Assembly (NCBI GenBank): GCA_036346405.1
Contig: CM070562.1
Coordinates: 66,554,195 to 66,618,194 of the forward strand
DNA from: Phyllostachys edulis
Taxonomy: Eukaryota > Streptophyta > Magnoliopsida > Poales > Poaceae
Length of the DNA stretch: 64,000 bases
Direction of reading: 5' to 3'
The position numbers and the translations under genes were made by a program. The stretch's first letter is position 1. Every line of letters begins with the position of its first letter. This document shows positions 21,191 to 29,875 of the stretch, in pieces. The notes under the pieces are model-generated. The model was not told the origin of the DNA, searched no databases, and saw only the letters and a list, made by a program, of their open reading frames with translations.

Positions 21191-23716
21191 TTGGTATCAG
21201 AGCATTCGATCCTGATGATGCCGAGCTCCGAGGTGGCCATGTCCGGCGCTAAGAAGGAGAGCGAAGCACGGTGCAAGGAGATGTTGAACCAATTAATCGT
21301 AGTCGTAAAGAAACAAACATTAGATATTGAAGATTTGGCAGAGAGCATAAAAGAGCTTGCGGTCAGCTTGAAGGTCATCGTCCAGCCGCTAGGAGTAACC
21401 GCTCATGCCTTGCCACCGCCTGTGACCGCGCCGATGGCCACCCTTGCCGCCGCTGTGGACCACGCCGTGGCGGCAGCTACTCCACGCGCAGATGCGGCAC
21501 TCGCCACTGATGCGCCCACTAAGTATTCGATAAATTGCTCCGGCGATGAAACCGCCTCGCAGACATCCGCCTTCAGGCCAGACACTGCCCCGGGTTCTTC
21601 CCCGACCATCACCGAGCTCGACACTGCCTCAAGTCGCATCACCGCTGCTCAGCCCGTGGTCAACGCCTTCACCACTGACACCATCTCGGTGACGCCCACC
21701 AAGTGTTCGACGAAAGGTTCAGACCATAGCACCGTCACTGATGGTCGCGTTCCTGTTCGTTCTAGTATCACGAACATTGGTGCAAAAAAGGCGCTCGACG
21801 GAATATCTAACATGAGTATTGTGGTGCTGTGGTCACCTCATACGAAGTGGGTTGAGAGGCAACCATGGCCACCGCCTGTCCCCCAATTTGTGCTCGAGGC
21901 TGAAGACCTGGGTAACCGCCCTGTGGTTGCCTGCACCCAGCCACGGAGGGTCACGGCTATGTCAGTCTCCCGGCGTGTTGCAGAGGAGATGGATGTTACT
22001 ATCGGGAAGGAAGTTGGTTACAGTATCCGTTTTGAAGATTGCAGTAGCCACAAAACTGTTCTTAAATATTTGACAGATGGTATGCTTCTGAGAGAAGCAA
22101 TGGCAGACCCACTTTTAGAGAGGTACAAGGTGATTGTTCTTGATGAGGCTCATGAGCGAACATTGGCAACGGATGTTCTGTTTGGGCTTCTGAAGGAGGT
22201 TCTAAAGAATAGACCTGATTTGAAGCTTGTTGTTATGAGTGCTACCCTTGAGGCAGAGAAATTTCAGGGTTACTTCAGTGGTGCACCATTGATGAAGGTG
22301 CCTGGGAGACTTCATCCGGTTGAGATCTCCTATACACAAGAACCCGAAAGGGACTATCTAGAAGCTGCTATCAGGACAGTGGTGCAGATACATATGTGTG
22401 AACCTGCAGGTGATATCCTTGTCTTCCTCACTAGAGAAGAGGAGATTGAGGACGCCTGTCGGAAAATTAATAAGGAAATTAATAACATGGGAGATCAGGT
22501 TGGCCTAGTTAAAGTCGTGCCTCTGTATTCTACGCTACCCCCGGCAATGCAGCAGAAGATTTTTGAACCTGCTCCAGCCCCATTGAAAGAGGGAGGTCCT
22601 CCTGGGAGGAAAATTGTTGTGTCCACAAACATCGCTGAAACATCCTTAACCATAGACGGTATAGTGTATGTGATAGACCCAGGTTTTTCCAAACAGAAGG
22701 TTTACAACCCAAGGATAAGGGTGGAATCCCTTCTGTTGTCACCGATTTCCAAGGCATGTGCCCATCAGAGAGCTGGTCGTGCCGGAAGAACGCAGCCTGG
22801 GAAGTGCTTCAGGTTATACATAGAAAAGAGTTTTAATGATGATTTACAACCCCAGACCTACCCAGAAATTCTTAGGTCAAACCGAGCAAATACGGTTCTT
22901 ACTTTGGAGAAGCTTGGAATCGATGATTTAGTGCATTTTGACTTCATGGACCCTCCTACACCGGAAACTCTTGCTATGATAGAAACTAAATTGGTGCACT
23001 TATTTGATCCTACTGTGAAGTATGAGCCCTACTTTTGTGGTGTTCTGCATGGTAATGTGAAACTTTGGAAATGCTTGCACTGTGGTGGTGTTGGCAATGT
23101 GGGAATGGTTGACCGGACAATGTCTATCTCTATGAACAAAATGGTAGCGCAGCTAAAGCGTGGTGGTACTAATCTCGATTGTCACTACCTCCTAATTCCA
23201 CAAATGACCTGGGAGCAGCAGCTAGATGAGCTCCTTGAAGTCTACCAAGAATTTATTATGCCACAGTGTTGTGGGGGCTTTAGTGGGTATATGGCTCATG
23301 GTCATCAGCAGGCATTTGATGACACAAGCATTCATTTAGGGGTTGATCCAGTGGCTGATAATACCCATTCAAATTCTGTACAGTTTGACATGGCCAATAA
23401 ATACAGAGCTGAAAACGAAGGTAGCCTCATGGGAGAACAATCAATGCATTCGCCTGCTGTAGCATCAACATCTGGTCAGGGTTATCTAGCTGAAGAAAGC
23501 AATTTTGATTCTTTGCTAGCTAGTGTTCAGAATTCACTTGATGATGAAGTAACTCATATTGGCAACCAGCACAAATCAATGCATTGTTCTGACCACCTTA
23601 TTGGAGTATATGGTGATGAACTGCATTGCTCATCTTCCAAGGAAAATCCTGGAATATCAGCTTCTGAAGATGATTTGCCATTGCATGACGATGGTCCACC
23701 TGATATGACCATATAA
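21191..23716 (+). CDS. Chimeric ORF: gag-like leader, PRP43-type DEAH helicase piece, coiled-coil protein piece
   Basis: The 841-codon frame is uninterrupted. The likely true start is M9/M10 or later, because the first codons overlap the primer binding site. Residues 1-200 are a helical, then proline/alanine/threonine-rich leader, probably retroelement gag. Residues about 231-595 are a DEAH-box RNA helicase closest in wording to PRP43/DHX15 (splicing and ribosome assembly): TQPRRVTAMSVSRRVAEEM (Ia), DEAH (318-321), SAT (350-352), STNIAETSLTIDG (V), QRAGRAGRTQPGKCFRL (VI). The join falls at PQFVLEA, so the Walker A loop (GxTGSGKT) just upstream is missing and ATPase activity is not expected. 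Residues about 600-841 are an acidic, serine-rich protein piece that continues in the next ORF. There are no introns, unlike the host gene, so capture was from RNA. Confidence 0.75.
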   Translation: MVSEHSILMMPSSEVAMSGAKKESEARCKEMLNQLIVVVKKQTLDIEDLAESIKELAVSLKVIVQPLGVTAHALPPPVTAPMATLAAAVDHAVAAATPRADAALATDAPTKYSINCSGDETASQTSAFRPDTAPGSSPTITELDTASSRITAAQPVVNAFTTDTISVTPTKCSTKGSDHSTVTDGRVPVRSSITNIGAKKALDGISNMSIVVLWSPHTKWVERQPWPPPVPQFVLEAEDLGNRPVVACTQPRRVTAMSVSRRVAEEMDVTIGKEVGYSIRFEDCSSHKTVLKYLTDGMLLREAMADPLLERYKVIVLDEAHERTLATDVLFGLLKEVLKNRPDLKLVVMSATLEAEKFQGYFSGAPLMKVPGRLHPVEISYTQEPERDYLEAAIRTVVQIHMCEPAGDILVFLTREEEIEDACRKINKEINNMGDQVGLVKVVPLYSTLPPAMQQKIFEPAPAPLKEGGPPGRKIVVSTNIAETSLTIDGIVYVIDPGFSKQKVYNPRIRVESLLLSPISKACAHQRAGRAGRTQPGKCFRLYIEKSFNDDLQPQTYPEILRSNRANTVLTLEKLGIDDLVHFDFMDPPTPETLAMIETKLVHLFDPTVKYEPYFCGVLHGNVKLWKCLHCGGVGNVGMVDRTMSISMNKMVAQLKRGGTNLDCHYLLIPQMTWEQQLDELLEVYQEFIMPQCCGGFSGYMAHGHQQAFDDTSIHLGVDPVADNTHSNSVQFDMANKYRAENEGSLMGEQSMHSPAVASTSGQGYLAEESNFDSLLASVQNSLDDEVTHIGNQHKSMHCSDHLIGVYGDELHCSSSKENPGISASEDDLPLHDDGPPDMTI

Positions 23717-24577
23717 CCAAGCTATTCTACTAGCATTGAGTCCCTTGATAATGCAATATCTGATGAAAATTACAAGAATATTACTTTGCTGTCAAATGTG
23801 GCAGCAATAAGTGGAATGCTACAGGTGGTAGAGCTAAATGAAGCAAAAACAGAACTTGTTGTATCGGAAGCAAGCCAAGCTGGAAATGATATTCTTGTAA
23901 AGGTGGAGAAGCTAAAAGAAATGCCAGCGCTTGCAGTGGAAGAAAACAACAAGGTTGCAGGGGAGGTTTTCGCTGAGAAATCTATTCTAGCATCAGAAGC
24001 TCAGGGGCTTCAGGCTCGGTTGTCCAACATTTCTGAAGAAAGAAACAACTTTGTGTTGATCATTGACGAGAGGCACCACACTCTTCAAAGAAGACTTGCT
24101 GCATCAGAAGCAGACAAATCAGCAGCTGAGATGGAAAAGATTGAAAGGGAAACATTGGCTCAGGAAATGCTAAAGGAGGAGAAACTCTTGCTTGATGTTG
24201 CAAAGGAAGAGTCTAAGAAACTGGAACAACAAGCACAGGAGAATGCGAAGCTGAGGGAGTTATTGATGGACAAGACATTTGGATTTGATACTGCAGTGGA
24301 AGCAGCACAAAGAGCTATCAACTCTGCATATATTGAGGCACATTCTGCATTTCATGGCATCGGATTGGTCAAGCTGATGGGAAGAAGCAGCGGCTTTATC
24401 ACAATGAATGCTTCCCTGTCAAGTGGCCAAGTACCATGGGAGCCTGGGGGCGCAGAGTTTTTCCGCAAGGCATTCCTTACAGCGGCTTGGGGACAAGCCG
24501 AATCTCAAGGTGGAGAGAATGTCATGAACCGGCCTACATCATGGGCCGTGGTCCAAGCAATCGGCAAATGGGCTTAG
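23717..24577 (+). CDS. Downstream ORF: coiled-coil protein piece plus phosphofructokinase piece
   Basis: After a single stop at 23714-23716 the same frame stays open, with a first ATG at 23786 (263 codons). Residues 1-160 are a long coiled coil (LNEAKTELVVSEASQAGNDI, EERNNFVLIIDERHHTLQRR, EEKLLLDVAKEESKKLEQQA) resembling plant CUE-domain coiled-coil proteins; that identity is tentative. Residues about 162-216 (nt 24269-24433) read DKTFGFDTAVEAAQRAIN and HGIGLVKLMGRSSGFITMNA, which is plant ATP-dependent 6-phosphofructokinase near its substrate-binding KLMGR motif. The rest is retroelement sequence up to the purine tract and runs into the 3' LTR. Expression would need readthrough or reinitiation. 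Confidence 0.65.
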   Translation, partial: PSYSTSIESLDNAISDENYKNITLLSNVAAISGMLQVVELNEAKTELVVSEASQAGNDILVKVEKLKEMPALAVEENNKVAGEVFAEKSILASEAQGLQARLSNISEERNNFVLIIDERHHTLQRRLAASEADKSAAEMEKIERETLAQEMLKEEKLLLDVAKEESKKLEQQAQENAKLRELLMDKTFGFDTAVEAAQRAINSAYIEAHSAFHGIGLVKLMGRSSGFITMNASLSSGQVPWEPGGAEFFRKAFLTAAWGQAESQGGENVMNRPTSWAVVQAIGKWA

Positions 24578-24871
24578 TAACATGGACCAAATGGGCAGTC
24601 CAAGCTATCAGCAAGAGAGTGCAGCATATAGCCGGATCGTGGGCAGCAAAAGGACATCGAACATGAACCAGGCAACACCGGCTCCCTTCTTCCCACTACT
24701 GTTCTTCTTCCCCACTGAGGCTCTTCCCCAATTCCTTTCTCTAAATTCCTAGCCCCCAAATTGCTTCTCCCAGTCTAGCTTCTAATTTCCTCCAAGTTGT
24801 ATCCTCAAGAACTTGTGTATCGTGTTTGTATTAGATCTTATTCTCTTGCCCAGGCTGTCCATTTGAGTTCA
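24520..24871 (+). repeat. 3' LTR of the capture element, 3'-truncated
   Basis: It matches the 5' LTR but stops at GAGTTCATTTA. The 5' LTR continues ATCGGGTTCGTAACA, whereas here the sequence switches to RPL6-upstream DNA (TTATAGTACTGG). CATTTA is shared by both partners at the switch point. Confidence 0.85.
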
Positions 24872-25079
24872 TTTATTATAGTACTGGTTAATTATTTACC
24901 ATTTATTCATTTATTTTGTCGAACACTGGTTTGCTCGTTACCTCTTCTGTCTATACTCTCAGCCACTGCCATTAATCGCATCTGTCTCCACAATTTCTGT
25001 CCAGGGACCTAACATCCCATATTCCCATTAATGCAGTATGGGTAAGTATGGTGCAAGTCTTGGTGACTAGGGACATATC
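24872..25079. repeat. 208 bp flanking duplication, copy B
   Basis: Same length and order as 20617-20824. Unlike copy A it continues past GGGACATATC into TCATACACATAGATGCAT, which is probably the undisturbed (pre-insertion) continuation of this locus. Confidence 0.92.
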
Positions 25080-25981
25080 TCATACACATAGATGCATTAG
25101 TGAATATATGAATACAGTACATTCGGACCGTCCAACACGAAATAGACGGGCTAGATCCAGTGAGTCAAATCTCACCTTCCACTTAACGCGGTTTTGCAAA
25201 AAAAAACCTCGCCTGAGGTTTTGTAAAAAAAAAAACCTCACGCTTAAATGGGGGTAGGATTTAGCTCACTAATCCATATCCTCGTTTTAACTAACACAAA
25301 CATGTACTAGAGTGCAGGGGGTTAAAACATGTACCCTCTCGAAGTACACATCCTCGTTTTAATCTCCCCAGCCCGTACGGGTCAAAAAAATTACTCGCGC
25401 CTATATAAATAGCAAGGAATTGGAGTACATGTGTATTGTGTATGGAGAGTATATATGTACTATTAATTATTTTGGAATTACCGTTTCACAATTAATATTT
25501 GTGTGGAGAGTATATATGTACTACTTATTATTTTGAGGGAATCCAGCTAGGGCGTAATTATTACACTTTCAATCCTTTAAACTTGCTATTATGATGTGAC
25601 ACGGGGTGTATGATGTGAAATACTACATACAACACCACCAACCAGGTCACTTTCAATTAATTACCGAAACCAACAGGACTAGCCGCAATAAAGCATCAGC
25701 AAAGGATACTAAGTACTTAGATTGTGAATTAGTGGGTAGGGAGGCCCGCACAGGCAAGTCCTGCAAAGTAGGGCAGTGTCAGTGCCGGCGCCAGCCTCTT
25801 CCCCTTACAAAAATTGCCGTGCAGGTTTCGACCCCGCACCGCGAGCGGCTCTCACCGCACCGCTTTGTTTTCCTTACTCATTAGTTTAAGGCAAAGTTCA
25901 ACGCTAGCACCGTGCCTTCTATATGTAGCGCCCAGCGCTCCACGCGGCTTCCTCTCTCGGCGATGTGGGATTATCTGCGTA
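25080..25981. other. Intergenic, no gene
   Basis: No supported frame. It contains A-rich runs with a small inverted motif (AACCTCGCCTGAGGTT near 25204-25220) and an imperfect ~70 bp direct repeat (GTGTATGGAGAGTATATATG near 25437, GTGTGGAGAGTATATATGTA near 25500). Confidence 0.45.
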
Positions 25982-26320
25982 CTGCGGCGAAGAGGTGGAA
26001 ACCGTAGGTTCTTGGGCCCTTTCTCACCGCTAGTAGTGGGCCTGACTTGTTTAGGCCCATGCAGCCCAGTGCGAGCGGTGTTTTGACGAATTTCTTTTTT
26101 TAATCAGTAACTTTTTTCCCTATTATTTACGGCCTGTTATAAGAACAAGAAAATGTTAATGTAAGTTCGATTGGTCGTCATTTATTATAGTACTGGTTAA
26201 TTATTTACCGTTTATTCATTTATTTTGTGGAACACTGGTTTGCCCATTACCTCTTCTGTCTATACTCTCAGCCACTGCCATTAATCGCATCCAGGGACCT
26301 AAAAGGCCATAATGCAGTAC
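25982..26320. repeat. Third copy of the RPL6 promoter block
   Basis: CTGCGGCGAAGAGGTGGAAA through the CAGGGACCTAA/AATGCAGTA region repeats 20417-20780. Site II motifs are kept (TTGGGCCC, GTGGGCCTG, TAGGCCCATG), but the telo box is changed to AAACCGTA and about 21 bases after TTAATCGCATCC are deleted. No RPL6 exon lies on its left side, so it is an orphan promoter copy downstream of BRX1. Confidence 0.85.
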
Positions 26321-26541
26321 AAGGCACGGCTTTCGACTTCGCTCCGGCCGGTGTTCTGTTCAGGGACCAGGTAAACAAGAGAGGAGATGGATAGGAGTAA
26401 CACTGAAATCCAGTTGATGTAAATAATAAACGCGTGTTTTGTCATGCAAAAACTTATGCACAAATAGTAAAATTCATGCTTGGTGACAGCCAGTGCAAGA
26501 AGCTCAATCCTTTCATCGTTGGTTCAACGACAGCCGCCGCA

Positions 26542-29461
26542 CTAGTCCTCCCCTTTCCAAAGATCAGCAAACTCATCAGGCTCCAGGGCGTTCTCCATCT
26601 CGTGCATCTTCCTCCTCACCTTGGCCTTCACCTTCTTGGCGTACTTCCCTGCCTTCTTCCGCTTTTCTAGTGCGCGGATCTGGTGGAAATAAATAACAAA
26701 ACCTATAGCCGTAGATAGGAAGGTGTACATGAACAAGCCAGGAAATGATTTGTTATAATTGAATCAAAAACAGAATAGCATCGAGTCCTGGACAAACAGA
26801 GCAGGGGTGCCGCAATTCTTTCGCTAGTGGACCAAACTGCATCAAGAATACAAGATACCAACACTACTCTGTATTTGAAGTTTGCAGATCAAACATGATA
26901 ATGTTTTAATTAGCTCGAACACAAGGAGAACAGACTGGCGCAGTATAATATACAAGGCAGTGTATCAGAAAGAAATATAATTATCGGCATACACTGAATG
27001 ATCGGCATACTTGAGATGAGATCAAATGTTTTTTGTAGAATACCCGATCAAACTAATTGTGAGCCAACGGTTCCATCTGAGCATTTCTTTTCCAAAAAGA
27101 AATAACAACGCATTACAATATCATGAATTGTCTATCAATTTTCTCAGTGTCAACTTTTGTTTGTGTGAAAAAAAACAAGTAATGCATAATATGCCTATCC
27201 GGCTATCCCTTGATGATGGGAAGAAATAAACCCAGATTTCCTTTACAAAAACATATAGGGTGAAGATATGTACTATAATCTACATCAAATGGTGAAAACA
27301 ATACCTGATTGGGAGACACATAGTATGGATTCTCATACAATGTGGGGCCACCAAAACTACCACCAAATATTTTGATTGGATTCAAACAGAACCTCGGGCC
27401 AACCTACACACGGCAATTCCATCAAAAAAACATGATTAGCAATTATGAAGCATGTAAATTATCCAGACAGAAGCTCTCTCTGCTTTTACCTCGACAAGTG
27501 TCATTTTATCCAGGCCTCCTTTATCAACTTTGTCAATCTCATTGTGGGGTGCAGAAATCTGCAAAGTAGATCATTTGCTAAAATTTGGATGGTGCTAATA
27601 ATTTTTATTGGCTGTAAGTAGTGAAAGTTCATCCAAATCAAAATTCAAGCAGACTAATGGATCACCTGGTAATTTCTGAACCAAACATGGTCATCCACAA
27701 TTGAGAAGATACACACATGATCGTGAAAAGGTTTTGTCTTTCGATGGTCTTTTGGCGTAGCAAATATCTGCAAGTACAGCAATGTGGAATGAGTTAGCTC
27801 TCAACTTCTTCACTTCAAATAGAACCTCGTAAGAACTCCACTTCTTAGTTCACAGCAAGCAATGAAAATAAAAATATATATTTTAAAACAAAAAACGTAC
27901 AAAAGGTCTGTTCGTTCACTTAGATTTCTAAGAAAAGAACTAGAGTGAATAAAGGAGAAACGGGTGAATCCTTCTTTTAGATGTCAATGCTATGAACATG
28001 CTAAAAACCAACAGTGGATGTAAGCTGTTCCTTGTACACAACCAGCAGATACCCACAGGCTACTATATAACAAAAATAGCACACTTTCGGTGCTTATGAA
28101 TTGTATGTCACCCAAAAGGTGCTACAATGTGATTTTATCGTAAACTTGTCTCCAAAATCAAGTTTAACCTCTTTTAACACCAAGTAAAAACACACAGTAA
28201 AATCAGAATAAATTGACAATTAATTTAGGCCAACATCAACTTGTTCAAAATGCTGCAGAGCATGATGTAACGTGTCAAACCATTCACGCACCTGAGTTAG
28301 CATTTCCTTCACAAGCTTCCAGTGAGGTTGCTGGTCAAAATTTGAAGAAAATGTTAGAAGCGGGCGTGATCCTTTCAGATGGTTACCAGTGAGCTTCAAT
28401 TCCTCCATAGTGTGAACTGCACATAAACGTTACAGGACGGTTAAGCATTAATTGATGAATCCTCGTTATAAAGATATATGAATTATAGATTACGGTGCAT
28501 AGTACAGCAATTGGACAACTACTATTTGTGTGAAAGCATAACAGCATTGACTTGAAATTTTATAGATGGCCCTCCAGGAGACTTGACCATCCAAAGGTAA
28601 AGATCTTTCTGTTTTCTGCACTGTAATATACATGTAGAAGAAGCTTCATTATCAGAATTGGCAACTCTAGAGCTTATTTAAATTGGCTAAATTTGGGGCT
28701 GTGTCACACTATTATCAAAAAACAATGTGAAATTGACAATTTTTTTTACATAATAAAATAGACGGTGTGGTTCACAAAGAGCTCAACAAACCCTCACACC
28801 ACAACAGCAAATCAGCAATACCGGTCAAAGCTAAAACTTGAGACTGATTTAGCACCATAAACCACTAACTTATTCCATGTTAAACACAGTATGATTTAAC
28901 AACTTGTAGTGTTCCTAATAACATACTTATCGAGTGCGCAACCTTCAGCGCGTCAAAGGTAAATCCTTTCCACCAAGCAAGCAGCAAGCAGAGTGGGTGT
29001 TATACCTCGAAGAAGAGGCAGCTGGAGCAGCTCCTCAGCTCGAGCAGCTCGTTGAGCGCGTTGCCCTTGCTCTGCTTCGACTCGACCTTGCTGTCCTTCT
29101 TGGCGTGCGGCAGCAGCGACACCACGTTCTGCATCAGATGCCGGTACCTACGCACACCAGAAAATGCAATCCCCCAAACACTTACACACACCAATCGACC
29201 TATCAGCCACCACAGGACACCGAACTACGAGGGGCAGGGTACTCGCCTGTAGATGATGCGGCGGGAGCACGTCACGAGCACCTTCTCCTTGTTGCGGAAC
29301 GGCGTCGCGGCGGCTTCTCCGTCCCCAGAGGCGGGCTCGGCGGCGGGCTGGTCCTTGAAGCCGAAGAGGGTGCGCTCCGGGCGCGGCGGCGCGGAGTCGT
29401 CGGGCTTCTCGACGACAGCGGCGGCGGGGGCATCGGAGGAGCGCTTCCTCTTCTTCGCCAT
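26542..29461 (-). CDS. BRX1: Ribosome biogenesis protein BRX1 (Brix domain)
   Basis: A nucleolar factor for 60S subunit assembly that binds pre-rRNA through the Brix domain. Eight exons on the minus strand join in frame: 29461-29247, 29147-29006, 28620-28542, 28416-28292, 27767-27666, 27558-27490, 27403-27305 and 26679-26542 (969 nt, 322 residues). Landmarks are MAKKRKRSS at the start, CSRRIIYRYRHLMQNVVSLL across intron 1, WMVKSPGGPSIKFQVNAVHT across intron 3, CLNPIKIFGGSFGGPTLYEN in exon 7 and a lysine-rich tail ending DLWKGED. Length fits plant BRX1. Two splice sites are unusual: intron 1 has a GC donor (ACAG|GCGAGT), and intron 3 has TT instead of GT (GCTG|TTATGC) while the frame requires that exact boundary. 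Confidence 0.9.
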
Positions 29462-29540
29462 AGGTGGGACTTGAGCTGGAAGGCGCGAATGCTGCGGCGA
29501 GCAGGGGGGGCGGCGAGCAGGGGTGCTTTGCTCGCGGGAG

Positions 29541-29680
29541 GACTAGGCTAGGGTTTAGTAGAAGGAATCTCTGCCTGCACGCATAGTTGCAGCCCTGTCG
29601 GTAGTTGTTGACAGGGCGGCCCAATGCTTATTACCGGCCTAGCTCGGCCCGGTCTTTTTCGCATCCAGTATGGGCCGATC
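29541..29680 (-). promoter_or_regulatory. BRX1 promoter: telo box and site II motifs
   Basis: On the minus strand TAAACCCTA lies at 29549-29557, with site II TGGGCC at 29618-29623. A further TGGGCC (plus strand) lies at 29671-29676. Telo box and site II together mark ribosomal and ribosome-biogenesis genes in plants, matching RPL6 next door. Confidence 0.65.
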
Positions 29681-29875
29681 CAGACCAGCCCAAAAGATCA
29701 TGAGCGCCCTAAACAAATTTTCATATCCGCGGAGGGGAGGCGGGCAGGGGCCCATGGGCAGGGAATGGTGCATGGCCGGGCCGGGCCGGGCCGAGAGGGA
29801 GCAGCCAAGAGGAGCCAAGCCAGGCGCAGTTGTAGGTGGCGGCGTATGGAGCTAGAACCGAAGCTGAGGCGACAA
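29681..29875. other. Upstream DNA of BRX1, no gene
   Basis: GC-rich, with a short GGGCC repeat (GGCCGGGCCGGGCCGGGCCG near 29774-29793). Small open frames on both strands lack support. Confidence 0.4.

Larger units (their letters stand above)
20825..24871 (+). mobile_element. Gene-capturing LTR retroelement (Bs1-like)
   Basis: The two LTRs begin TGTCATGAACCGGCC. The 5' LTR spans 20825-21189 and ends GTAACA, two bases before a primer binding site TGGTATCAGAGC (21192-21203, matching initiator methionine tRNA). The 3' LTR spans 24520-24871, preceded by a purine tract AAGGTGGAGAGAA, and lacks the last ~15-18 bases of the 5' LTR. Between them there is no protease, integrase or reverse transcriptase. 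Instead a gag-like leader is followed by intronless pieces of three host genes. It is therefore non-autonomous and would depend on another element's enzymes, like maize Bs1. LTRs differ at roughly a dozen or more places. Confidence 0.85.

Noticed and set aside
21403..21642. Alanine-rich minus-strand ORF in the capture element
   Set aside because: Shadow of the GC-rich leader of the 841-codon plus-strand ORF.
20617..25079. 208 bp repeats as a normal target site duplication
   Set aside because: LTR retroelements duplicate about 5 bp, and the 3' LTR is truncated at a microhomology, which integration does not produce.
28934..29551. 205-codon plus-strand ORF
   Set aside because: Antisense shadow of BRX1 exons 1-2 in GC-rich DNA. 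No motif.
29148..29624. 158-codon minus-strand ORF overlapping BRX1 exon 1
   Set aside because: It is another frame of the first BRX1 exon and its promoter. The BRX1 frame is explained by the conserved protein.
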